Positions 7,260-15,700 of a DNA stretch of 26,962 nucleotides are shown here, piece by piece. The notes below the pieces were generated by a model. That model searched no databases and was not told the origin of the DNA. It saw only the letters and a program-made list of their open reading frames with translations. The stretch's first letter is position 1, and every line of letters starts with the position of its first letter. The position numbers were made by a program, and so were the translations under genes. Source of the DNA: an uncultured Fretibacterium sp. (GTDB taxonomy: Bacteria > Synergistota > Synergistia > Synergistales > Aminobacteriaceae); assembly GCF_963548695.1 (NCBI RefSeq), contig NZ_CAUUWA010000032.1, forward strand, positions 1-26,962, written 5' to 3'.

Positions 7260-8088
7260 ATGTGTCTTGCAGTGATTTCAGCCCACGGCTGGGATGGCTC
7301 AGTTTGCGCAGAGCCTGTGCCTCGATTTGAGAGAGCCTTTCACAAGGGATGCCGAACTCGGCCTCGAGCTCCTCGAGCGTGTACCGACGGGTGCCGATGC
7401 CGAAACGGCGGGCCACGACCTCGCGCTCGCGGAGAGGAAGCGTCTCCATCGTCTCGCGGACCCGCTCCCGCAGCATCCTGTCGGCCAGCCTCTCGTCCGG
7501 CCGTCCGACGGCACGGGATTCCAGCAGATCGCCCATCTCGTCCTCATCGCCCTCGTCCCCGTCCAGAGGCATCTCCAGGGACAGGGGGGCCGATGCCGTC
7601 GCCCGTATCTCCAGAAGCTCCTCGACGGAGAGCCCCATCGCGTCCGCGACCTCCCTGTCGTCGGGCTCCCGTCCCAGGGTTTGCGTCAGACCGGCGCTCA
7701 CCCGGGACATTTTGTTGACGAGATCGACGACATGCACGGGGAGACGGATCGTCCGGCCCTGATTGGCTATCGCCCGCGTTATCCTGTGGCGAATCCACCA
7801 GGCGGCGTAAGTGCTGAACCTGAAGCCACGCCGGTAGTCGAACCGCTCCACGGCGCGAATCAGCCCGAGATTACCCTCCTGGACGAGATCCTCCAGCAGG
7901 ACGCCCCGACCCTGATAGCGCTTCGCGATGGCGACCACAAGGCGCAGGTTGGCGTTCACGAGCCTTTGCCGCGCGTCGTGGTCCCCCTCCTCGAGACGCC
8001 GTGCAAGCTCGATGACCTCGGAATCCGTCAATAAGGGGATCTTGCCGATCTCTTCCAGGTAGAGCTGAAGAGCATCCGAAGTCATCAT
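7258..8088 (-). CDS. Sigma-70 family RNA polymerase sigma factor with substituted promoter-contact residues
   Basis: A 276-residue sigma factor with regions 1.2, 2, 3 and 4 but no region 1.1, close to primary or group 2 sigma factors. Region 2 is near-canonical (DLVQEGNLGLIRAVERFDYR, FSTYAAWWIR). The residue matching E. coli Gln437, which reads the first -10 base, is His101; Thr440 is kept. In region 4.2 the frame GIPCERLSQIEAQALRKL replaces the usual TRERIRQIEAKALRKL: positions equal to Arg584, Arg588, Lys593 and Arg599 are Cys249, Ser253, Gln258 and Ser264. Those sites contact the -35 element and transcription activators in E. coli. The fold looks intact, so I infer an alternative sigma with shifted specificity serving the element. 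Two adjacent ATGs exist; GGAGG is 5 nt before the second (8085), which is probably the real start. Confidence 0.92.
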   Translation of the reverse strand: MMTSDALQLYLEEIGKIPLLTDSEVIELARRLEEGDHDARQRLVNANLRLVVAIAKRYQGRGVLLEDLVQEGNLGLIRAVERFDYRRGFRFSTYAAWWIRHRITRAIANQGRTIRLPVHVVDLVNKMSRVSAGLTQTLGREPDDREVADAMGLSVEELLEIRATASAPLSLEMPLDGDEGDEDEMGDLLESRAVGRPDERLADRMLRERVRETMETLPLREREVVARRFGIGTRRYTLEELEAEFGIPCERLSQIEAQALRKLSHPSRGLKSLQDT

Positions 8089-8151
8089 GACCTCCCGACA
8101 GAAAGGGAAATTATCAGGAAATAATTGACGAGAATATCGTTCTTTACCGTC

Positions 8152-8160
8152 ATTATATCA
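8152..8160 (-). promoter_or_regulatory. Extended -10 promoter for the sigma-factor gene
   Basis: On the minus strand the sequence reads TGATATAAT, a perfect -10 box with the TGn extension, about 65 nt before the sigma ATG. No good -35 is seen, which is usual for extended -10 promoters. It lies in the 102-nt gap after traB, so the sigma gene can be expressed apart from the transfer operon. Confidence 0.55.
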
Positions 8161-8190
8161 ATCCTCAAGTCTCTCAGGCCCATCAGAAAA

Positions 8191-9417
8191 CTACCGATTC
8201 CGCGAGGCGGCAACGGGGAGCCCGAACAGCTGTGCCCACAGCCACACGCTGCGCTCCTGGATCAAGGGAAGCGAGGTGTCCCGGCACCACCACTGGTTGC
8301 CCACCCACAAGAGCAGCTCGGGACCATGAAGGAAAGAGAGCAGGCAGGGCAGGGACAGGTGCCCTTCATAACAGACGATCGCCGCCGCCTTTCGGCCGTC
8401 GGGGAGCCGGAGGATTCCCGACGGCTCGTCGAAGAGGTGCAGGTTCGCGCCCGTTCCCGAGAAGGGGCGATACATGGAATAGGGCACCGGGATCCGCTGC
8501 CTGACGGACAGAACCGCGTCGTCACTCAGCAGAAGGACGACGTTGTCGTACCTGCGCCCCCCCTCCGTGGGGAGCTCGGCGCCGAGGAGAACCTTTTGCC
8601 CGGGCCTCAGGAGCGGGCGCAGTTCCCGCCGCCAAAGCGCCAGCCCCGTTGCGTTCAGCCGTCCGGCAATCGTCTCCGGCAGGACGATATACTCGGCATC
8701 CGAGGAGGCGACGTTCAGTTCCTTCAACCTCCGGAAGACCATCCCGGCACGGTCGAAATCGTTCCGGAAGTCGAAGCTCCCGCTCCCCATTCGGCCGAAC
8801 GAGGTGTCGACGGTCATGAAGCCCTCCGGCAGGAGGGGTGGCTTCAGCTCCGCCCACCCCAGACAGCCCAGCAGCAGAAGCAACAGCAGGAACCCGCAGG
8901 CAAAAGAGCGGAAGAGCGCACAGGCGAAATAAATCCCCATCAGGGCGAGGAGCCCCCACCATCCCCATCCGGGGAACAGGCATCCGGCCCCCATCCAGGG
9001 AGCCATGATCCCCACCAGGGCCAGCGGAGGCAACAGGAAAGCCGCAAGATTGGCCGCCAGGAACCCCAGGCACTTGCCCAGACGCCCTCCATGCCAGAAG
9101 ACGAGAAACGGGACGGAGGGCCCCAGCGACATCAGAATCCAGAGGACGATCCCGTCGGCGGCGGTATGGGTCTCGGAGAGAAAGACCGCAGCGCCCGGGG
9201 CGAGGCCGCGGGAAACGGCGAGCGTGTAGGCGAACGCGACCCCGAAGGCGGCGGTGCGCGACGGCGCCAGGGTCCAGAGGACGGGGACGCTCAGCATCAG
9301 GACGGGCCATCGTGCCCCCGAGGTCAGGGAAAAGTACCCCACGAGAGCCGATCCCATGACCAGAAGCACGCCGTAACGATCCTCGGACCTTTCCCAACAA
9401 CCCCTATAAAAGGACAT
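8191..9417 (-). CDS. traB: TraB-like conjugal transfer protein, apolipoprotein N-acyltransferase/nitrilase-like
   Basis: A 408-residue protein with about six hydrophobic membrane segments in residues 15-190 followed by a C-terminal carbon-nitrogen hydrolase (nitrilase) fold, the same plan as apolipoprotein N-acyltransferase but shorter. The catalytic Glu is in VLPETIAG (E248) and the Cys in AAIVCYEGH (C349). The segment where the nitrilase Lys is expected reads RQRIPVPYSMY (306-316) and has no Lys. TraB of Ti-type plasmids boosts conjugation; its chemistry is unclear. The start overlaps the end of traG by 14 nt, so it is the last gene of the long transfer operon. A housekeeping Lnt is unlikely given context, length and the RIPVPYSM motif. 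Confidence 0.82.
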   Translation of the reverse strand: MSFYRGCWERSEDRYGVLLVMGSALVGYFSLTSGARWPVLMLSVPVLWTLAPSRTAAFGVAFAYTLAVSRGLAPGAAVFLSETHTAADGIVLWILMSLGPSVPFLVFWHGGRLGKCLGFLAANLAAFLLPPLALVGIMAPWMGAGCLFPGWGWWGLLALMGIYFACALFRSFACGFLLLLLLLGCLGWAELKPPLLPEGFMTVDTSFGRMGSGSFDFRNDFDRAGMVFRRLKELNVASSDAEYIVLPETIAGRLNATGLALWRRELRPLLRPGQKVLLGAELPTEGGRRYDNVVLLLSDDAVLSVRQRIPVPYSMYRPFSGTGANLHLFDEPSGILRLPDGRKAAAIVCYEGHLSLPCLLSFLHGPELLLWVGNQWWCRDTSLPLIQERSVWLWAQLFGLPVAASRNR

Positions 9418-11383
9418 CGCTCTTCTCCGGGGCCGGTATCCTCGACCGGCGGTCCATCTCGGCGTCCATGAAATAGGGCGTCTGCCGCCCGTATATCGGC
9501 GGGAACCCCGTCGGCAGGATCAGCATGTCGCCGGGCTCGGTTACATCGCCGTCCCTGTTCTTCTTCAGGCCGGGGATGCTGCGGCACTCCTGGTCGTCCA
9601 AAAGCGCACGTTTCTCCTCGTGGAGGCTGACCGATACCGTCCTCTTTCCCTGCGTCACACTTTCGCTGTACCTCTTGACGGGGACCGTCACCTGGCCCAG
9701 CATCCGGGACAGATATTCCGCCGTCTCCTGTGTGTTGGGCGCGAACGCGACCTGGATGTGGCACCCTGCACGGATGGATTCCTCTTTCGTATAGGCCTTA
9801 TAGAGCTGTGACAGGTCCTGAACGATGATATATGCCTTCAGGCCGTAGCCACCGATGAAGCCCAGAGCCCTTTCGAAGAGCTCCATGCGCCCCAGGGAAG
9901 GGAACTCGTCCAGGAGCAGTAGCAGCCGGTGCCGGTACCCCTCGACGCTCCGGCCGTCCCGAAAATCCATCTTCTGCGCCAGATTGAAGACGATCTGCGT
10001 GATGATGAGGCGCGTCAACGGCGTCAGACGAAGCTGGTCGTTCGGGTTGACGATCAGGTAGAGGCTGACGGGGCTGTCGTTGTGCATCAGGTCCCGGATA
10101 CGGAAACTGCTCCTGCCGGTATTCCGGGCGATGACCGGATCCCGGAACAGGGCCAGGTTGGACACTACGGTCGACAGGACGCTTCCCGCCTCCTTTGCGG
10201 GCTTCGAGAGGATGGTCTGGGCCTCCTCGGCGACGATGGGATGCACGAGCGGGATGAGTTTTTCCTCCCCGTTCCGGTCGGAGATCGCCCGAATCCCCAG
10301 ATGGGGATAGGACTGCCACGCCTGAACCACATCCTGCCACTCCTCGCCCGGCCTCGAGAGCTCGGAGAGGACGTCGGCCATTCCGGGGCACCCCCGACCT
10401 TCGAGACGAAACTTGTACAGAAGATGCGTGATGCAGCCGAGCATCAGGGATGAAGCCGTCTTCGCCCAATGGTCCTCCAGCCCCTTGCCGTGCGGGTCCA
10501 CGACGATGGACACGATCTGCTGGATCGTCGCCGTCTCGACGTACGTTCCCGAGGGGATGAGCTCGAAGGTCCGTTCGCGTTCGAGGTCGGGAGGGACTCC
10601 GTCCCGGAACCGAAAGTCCGGAAGCACCTCCTCCAGAGGGTTGAACGTAGCCCCCGTATGCTCTTCGAGCGCCGTGGGGTCCGTGAAATCCAGCCGCAGG
10701 ATCTTATGTCCCAGCTCCCGCTTCCTGTAGCCCGACGTCAACGCGAAATTCTCGCCCTTGATGTCCAGGATAAAGGCACTCTGCCTCCAGCCGTCCAGCA
10801 GCGTGGGCAGGACCAGACTGATCCCCTTTCCGCTCCTCGTCGGGGCGAAGCAGAGGACGTGCTCCTTTCCGTTGTGCCGCAGCATCAGGGTTTTCTTCAG
10901 GAGTCCGCCGACGACGATGCCGCCCACGACGACACCCTCATCCAGAGGTTTTTTGTTTTCGGAGAGCAGTCCGGCCGCAACGACCTCCTTCGTCGAAGCC
11001 CAATGCGCGGACCCATGCAGGACCTCGGCGGCATTGCGCCTCCTGCCCCGGCAGAGCCGCGCCAGAAAGATGGAGACGAGACATCCGCCCGCGAAAATCA
11101 GCATTCCCATCCGCGTCACGTTCCGCTCCGCGGAGGCGGGGTCACCGAGCAGGAGTCGAAGCCAGTACATCCCCCGATAAAATGGGTATATCGGACAACC
11201 GGCAACCTGCAGGAGCGGGGGGCCGAGCGCACTGTGGAAGTCGAGCGACCACGCGATGTACTGCGTGGCCGCCTGCATGGCCAGACAGAATCCGACCAGA
11301 AGGACCCAAACCGTCCCGAGCCTCCGCCCCGGAGAGGTACGTCTGAGGGAAAATGCTTTGCTTTTGACGATGCTCCGAGGCAT
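9404..11383 (-). CDS. traG: TraG/VirD4 type IV coupling protein
   Basis: A 659-residue coupling ATPase that links the relaxosome to the Trb channel. Two N-terminal membrane helices (about residues 23-40 and 92-108) flank a periplasmic loop. The cytosolic part holds HGSAHWAS (a family signature before the nucleotide fold), Walker A APTRSGKGISLVLPTLL (180-196), and Walker B LLLLLDEFPSLGRM (about 483-497). The C-terminal part has the Arg/Gln-rich RecA-like end and closes with the proline-containing LPTGFPPIYGRQTPYF segment typical of TraG. Length is normal for the RP4/Ti type. The start codon overlaps the stop of the upstream gene as TGATG. All key motifs are intact. Confidence 0.95.
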   Translation of the reverse strand: MPRSIVKSKAFSLRRTSPGRRLGTVWVLLVGFCLAMQAATQYIAWSLDFHSALGPPLLQVAGCPIYPFYRGMYWLRLLLGDPASAERNVTRMGMLIFAGGCLVSIFLARLCRGRRRNAAEVLHGSAHWASTKEVVAAGLLSENKKPLDEGVVVGGIVVGGLLKKTLMLRHNGKEHVLCFAPTRSGKGISLVLPTLLDGWRQSAFILDIKGENFALTSGYRKRELGHKILRLDFTDPTALEEHTGATFNPLEEVLPDFRFRDGVPPDLERERTFELIPSGTYVETATIQQIVSIVVDPHGKGLEDHWAKTASSLMLGCITHLLYKFRLEGRGCPGMADVLSELSRPGEEWQDVVQAWQSYPHLGIRAISDRNGEEKLIPLVHPIVAEEAQTILSKPAKEAGSVLSTVVSNLALFRDPVIARNTGRSSFRIRDLMHNDSPVSLYLIVNPNDQLRLTPLTRLIITQIVFNLAQKMDFRDGRSVEGYRHRLLLLLDEFPSLGRMELFERALGFIGGYGLKAYIIVQDLSQLYKAYTKEESIRAGCHIQVAFAPNTQETAEYLSRMLGQVTVPVKRYSESVTQGKRTVSVSLHEEKRALLDDQECRSIPGLKKNRDGDVTEPGDMLILPTGFPPIYGRQTPYFMDAEMDRRSRIPAPEKSDVLL

Positions 11384-12618
11384 CAGCGCCGTGCCTCCCT
11401 CTCGTTCTGCCGCTCCTGTTCGGTCCGTTCTTCGGATCTGGTCTTCACCGTCGACCTTCCGTTTTTGTGATGGGTGACGGAGACGTCGCTCCCGACCTCC
11501 AGGGCGGCCTCCCGCGCCATGCTCCCGATCTCGTGCAGCACCGCCTGATTTTCCGAGATCCGCTGGATGGCGTGGGTGTCGGTCATGGCGACGATTTTTC
11601 CCCTGTAGTTTTTGCCCGCCTGGGCGTCCGTGACGAGGACCCGAGGCCCCAACACGGCCTTGGCGGCACCGAGCGCTTTGCTTTTCGCTTCGGAAGCGAC
11701 GCTTTCCTTCTCTGCCGCCGCGCCGTGCAGTACCTTCACCTCCGTTGCAGCCTCATCGAGAGCGGCCATGACGTTCTCCTGAACGTTGTCCAGGTCGGCA
11801 TTGGGAAGATTGTGGTCGGCTCCCCCTCGAGGAATGGGCGCCGTGCTCTCGATAATGGTCTGAGCTTTTTGGGCAGTCTCCCTGTCGCCCCTGGCTTCGT
11901 CCCGAGTCCGTTCCGTCTCCCGCTCCGCGACAAGCTCGGCCACGATATGGCCCGCGTCCCGTGTCGCCCTGAAGAACTCCCGAGGGTTGCGTCTGATGCT
12001 CTGCGCCCATTGTTTCGTCGGCGCGTTCGGGTCTTGTTCGACAAGTATGCCCACCTCGCGCAGGAGGGTTGAGGCCGCGATGCTGGCCCGCAAGGCTCTG
12101 AGCTCCGGGGTGTGAACTTCCGCAAGACGATTCGCCCGTTCTTCGGAAAGCGTCCTGAAGGCATCCCGATACGCCTCCGGGCTTCGCTCCGAAGGCGTTC
12201 CGATACCGGCCTTTCGAAGGATTCCGTCGGCCTTCTCGAAGTCCGGGGAAAGGGGCTCGAACGGGAGCCTGGCGTTCAGCTGCTGGACATTGAAGACCCT
12301 GTAGCCGTACACCCTCAACGTGCCGTCCCGGCCCTTTTCCCAGTGTTCCAGGCTTACGCCCCGTTCCCCGGCCCGGACGTCGAGATCCTGCGACCGGGCG
12401 TCCCTGTACGTTATCCAGCGGGGGTCAGAAAACCCCTCGGCACCCATCCGCTCCAGGAGGTACATGGCGTTCAGGCCGGTATACCGCCGGTCCGAGACCA
12501 TGCTCCTGGGAGCCGCGGAGGGCAGGCCGGGCCGTGCCCAGGGGACGATATCGCTCTCAAGCGCGCGAACCACCGAAGCCGCAAACGCCTCCCTCCTCTC
12601 CTCGGTCTTACCGCTCAT
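11383..12618 (-). CDS. ArdC-type ssDNA-binding domain fused to a C-terminal KfrB-like domain
   Basis: A 411-residue protein. Residues 1-130 match the ArdC/TraC N-terminal single-strand DNA-binding domain: RRYTGLNAMYLLERMG, then DPRWITYRDARSQ, the GERG turn and YRVFNVQQL. This domain coats or protects incoming DNA in conjugative systems. The metallopeptidase half of ArdC is absent; instead there is a charged helical middle (170-300) and, at about 327-375, a segment of the KfrB type (VLVTDAQAGKNYRGKIVAMT, then DTHAIQRIS). The same C-terminal module ends the giant helicase next door. Start at 12618 was preferred to an upstream in-frame ATG because GGAGGAGGG lies 6 nt before it. It overlaps the 50-aa gene upstream by 11 nt. 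Confidence 0.85.
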   Translation of the reverse strand: MSGKTEERREAFAASVVRALESDIVPWARPGLPSAAPRSMVSDRRYTGLNAMYLLERMGAEGFSDPRWITYRDARSQDLDVRAGERGVSLEHWEKGRDGTLRVYGYRVFNVQQLNARLPFEPLSPDFEKADGILRKAGIGTPSERSPEAYRDAFRTLSEERANRLAEVHTPELRALRASIAASTLLREVGILVEQDPNAPTKQWAQSIRRNPREFFRATRDAGHIVAELVAERETERTRDEARGDRETAQKAQTIIESTAPIPRGGADHNLPNADLDNVQENVMAALDEAATEVKVLHGAAAEKESVASEAKSKALGAAKAVLGPRVLVTDAQAGKNYRGKIVAMTDTHAIQRISENQAVLHEIGSMAREAALEVGSDVSVTHHKNGRSTVKTRSEERTEQERQNEREARR

Positions 12619-12760
12619 CTTTATCCCTCCTCCACAACTCGACAAGGAGCTCGTCCGGCTCCTCGACGCTTTCGGCCTCGAACCGCTCAAGCAAGTCGGT
12701 CGGTTCCGGAGCACACAGGATTTCCATCAATTCCTCCGCCGTACTGCTTTTCAACATCAT
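12608..12760 (-). CDS. 50-residue acidic mini-protein between helicase and ArdC-KfrB genes
   Basis: A short frame opening with tandem ATGs at 12760, ending TAA at 12608. Its Shine-Dalgarno, AAGGAGG about 8-9 nt upstream, is among the best in the window, and it overlaps the following gene by 11 nt, so it is almost certainly translated. The product begins MMLKSSTAEELMEIL, is helical and strongly acidic (rich in Glu and Asp: SVEEPDELLVEL), with one Cys, and ends in the basic RRDKDER. I recognise no family. DNA-mimic anti-restriction proteins are small and acidic, which makes that one idea to consider, but there is no motif evidence; it may equally be a coupling leader for the next gene. Confidence 0.7.
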   Translation of the reverse strand: MMLKSSTAEELMEILCAPEPTDLLERFEAESVEEPDELLVELWRRDKDER

Positions 12761-12775
12761 GACCCTTCCTCCTTT

Positions 12776-15700
12776 TCAGCGGCAGCAAATTTCTTCTTTT
12801 GCTTTTTCCGTCAGTTCTTTCCTCTCCATCATCGCGACCCGCCCCGTCCTGTCGTAGGCGATCCGGAGGGCGCCGGAACTCTCTTCGGTCTCGGCCTCGA
12901 GCCCGTTCAGAAGGCTCCTGTCATGGATAATGCCCATCGTCGGTGCGATCCTCTGGACGACGTGCGTCTCGGAAATCCCGATGATGTCCCCGACATACCG
13001 TCTCCCCGGAATGGCGTCGGTCACGAGGCTCTTTCCTCCCCCAAGGCTCCGTTTGGCCGCATCGATCAGGGCCGCCTTCGGGTCGCCGCCCTTGCCGTTA
13101 TCCATGCTGAGCAGTACATTCAGCTCGGCCAGCCGAGCGGTCTTCTCCTGAAGTTCTCGGGCATGGGGGAACTCCTTTCCCAGTTCCTCCCTCGCAGCCC
13201 GTACCTGTTCGTGGAGGCTCTCCAGCTTCTCCCGCGCCTCGCCAAGGCGTTTGGGGATGCCCTCGACGGCGTTCTCGATGCGCGTCAGGTTGCCGATCAC
13301 ACTCTCGCCCAGCTCAATGTTGTGTGTGGCCACTCCGGTCAAGTTCAGATAGACCTTGTTGAAGCCAGCATCGTAGTGAAAGCCCATTTTGAACCCTCGA
13401 TACTCCCCAATCGTCCCCTGGTTCTTCCCAAGGGCCTGGGCTGCGGCCAGCAGCGCCTCTCCCGCCTCTTGCTTCCTCGGCTTCCCCTCGGCGTCCAGCC
13501 CGTAGGTCTTGCCCAGGATCGTGATGGAAAAATCCTGACCTCGCGTCCTTTCCACCGCAGCCGCGTCTTTTTCGAGCGACTGGATATTCTGCTCCGTCTG
13601 AGCTATGACACAAGGAAAACCTTTGCGCAGCTTGTCCTCCAGCGCAAATCGCTGGTTGTTGAAACTCGACTCCATCAGCTTCAGCTTCGCCACATCGACG
13701 TCGAGCTCCATCTTCTCCTTGATCCTCGGATCCCCGATGCAGAGCGCCTTCACCTCGGCATAGCTCAGGACTGATTCGTCCACGTCCTCGCAGCTCCGCA
13801 GCGGCGTCCGGCTTGTCATCACCTGTGAAATGAACTTCTGCTTGTTCTCGATGGTCTGGTACAGATAGGCATCGAACGTACTCTCCGTGACATACCGGTA
13901 GATATCCACCTCCGGGTTCCGGTTCCCCTGCCGGACGATGCGCCCGGCTCGCTGTTCGAGGTCCGCCGGCCGCCACGGGCAGTCCAGGTCGTGCATGGCA
14001 ATTAGGCGATCCTGGACGTTCGTCCCCGCCCCCATCTTCTGTGTGGAGCCCATCAGTACCCGGACGCTGCCGCCCCGCACCTTCGCGAAGAGCTGATCCT
14101 TTTTCTTCTCCGTGTCGGCCTCGTGAATGAACGCGATCTCCTCCTCCGGGACGCCCCGGGCAATCAGCTTTTTCCTGAGGTCGTCATAGACGTTGAAGCT
14201 TTTGTCTTTGCCCGGAGTCGAGAAGTCGCAGAAGACGAGCTGCGTCAGCTTCTCTTCTCTTGTGTCATTCCAGATTTTGAGGACGTTCTCCATGCAGACG
14301 TTGACCTTGCTGTTCGGGTCGTCGGGAAGCAGGGGGTTGATCAGCCGCTGATCCAGCCCAATCTTCCGCCCGTCCGAGGTGATCTTCAGCATGTTGTCCT
14401 CCGTCGGCTCCACCTGGCGGTTGTGGACCCTGCTCGCCCGTTCCGAGAGCTCCCGAACCAGCTCCTTCTGGTGTTCGCTCGGCTGGACAGCGACAGTGTG
14501 GAAGCTCACCTTCGGGCGCGGGAGGTTCAGGGTGTCTGCCGTCTTGATGTCCGCGACCTCCTTGAAGGTGGCCATCAGTTCCGGCAGGTTGAAGAACCTG
14601 GCGAAGCGGGTCTTTGCTCGAAACCCTGTCCCCTCCGGAGCCAGCTCCAGCGCCGTCACCGTCTCACCGAAGGTGGAGGCCCAGGCGTCGAAGTGCTGGA
14701 GCCCCATCTCCTGCAGCTTGTCGTGCTGAAGATACCTCTGCATGGTGTAAAGCTCCGTCATGCTGTTCGAGACGGGCGTTCCCGTGGCGAAGACGACGCC
14801 CTTGTTTCCCGTCAGCTCGTCCATGTAGCGGCACTTCATAAACATATCCGAGGACTTCTGAGCCTCCGTCTGCGATATCCCGGCGACGTTCTGCATCTTC
14901 GTGTAGAGAAACAGGTTTTTGTATCCATGCGCCTCGTCTACAAAGAGACGGTCCACGCCCAGCTCCTCGAAGACGATGACGTCGTCCTTCCGGTGGGCGG
15001 CCTGGAGCTTTTCCAGCTTCACCTCCAGGTCCTTCCTGGACTTCTCCATCTGCTTGATGGTCCAGCGCTCGCTCCGTTCCTCCTTCAGCTCCTCGATGCC
15101 CTGGGTGATTTCCCTGATCTGCTCCTCGATGAGCCGGGCTTGCCGCTCCGGGGAGAGCGGGATCTTTTCAAACTGGCTGTGGCCGATGACGATGGCATCG
15201 TAGTCGCCGGTGGCGATGCGGGCACAGAACTTCTTGCGGTTCTTCGTCTCGAAGTCCTTCTTCGTGGCGACCAGGACGTTTGCCCCCGGATAGAGCCGCA
15301 GCGTCTCCGTGGCCATCTGTTCCGTAAGGTGGTTCGGGACGACGAAGAGGCTCTTGTGCGACAGCCCCAGGCGCTTTCCCTCCATCGCAGCGGCAACCAT
15401 CTCGTAGGTCTTGCCCGCCCCCACCTCGTGTGCCAGCAGCGTATTTCCGCCGTAGAGGATGCGCGCAATGGCGTTCTTCTGGTGTTCCCGCAGGGCGATC
15501 TCCGGGTTGATGCCCCCGAACCGGAGATGTCCCCCGTCGTACTCCCGCGCACGGATGGCGTTGAAGCGCCTGTTGTACTCCTCGACGAGGGCCTCCCGAC
15601 GCTCCGGATCCCTGAAGACCCATTCCCTGAACCTCTCCTTGATCTCTTCCTGTTTCTGCTGTGCCAGGGCCGTGGCCTCCGGGTCCAGGACGCTGCGCGT

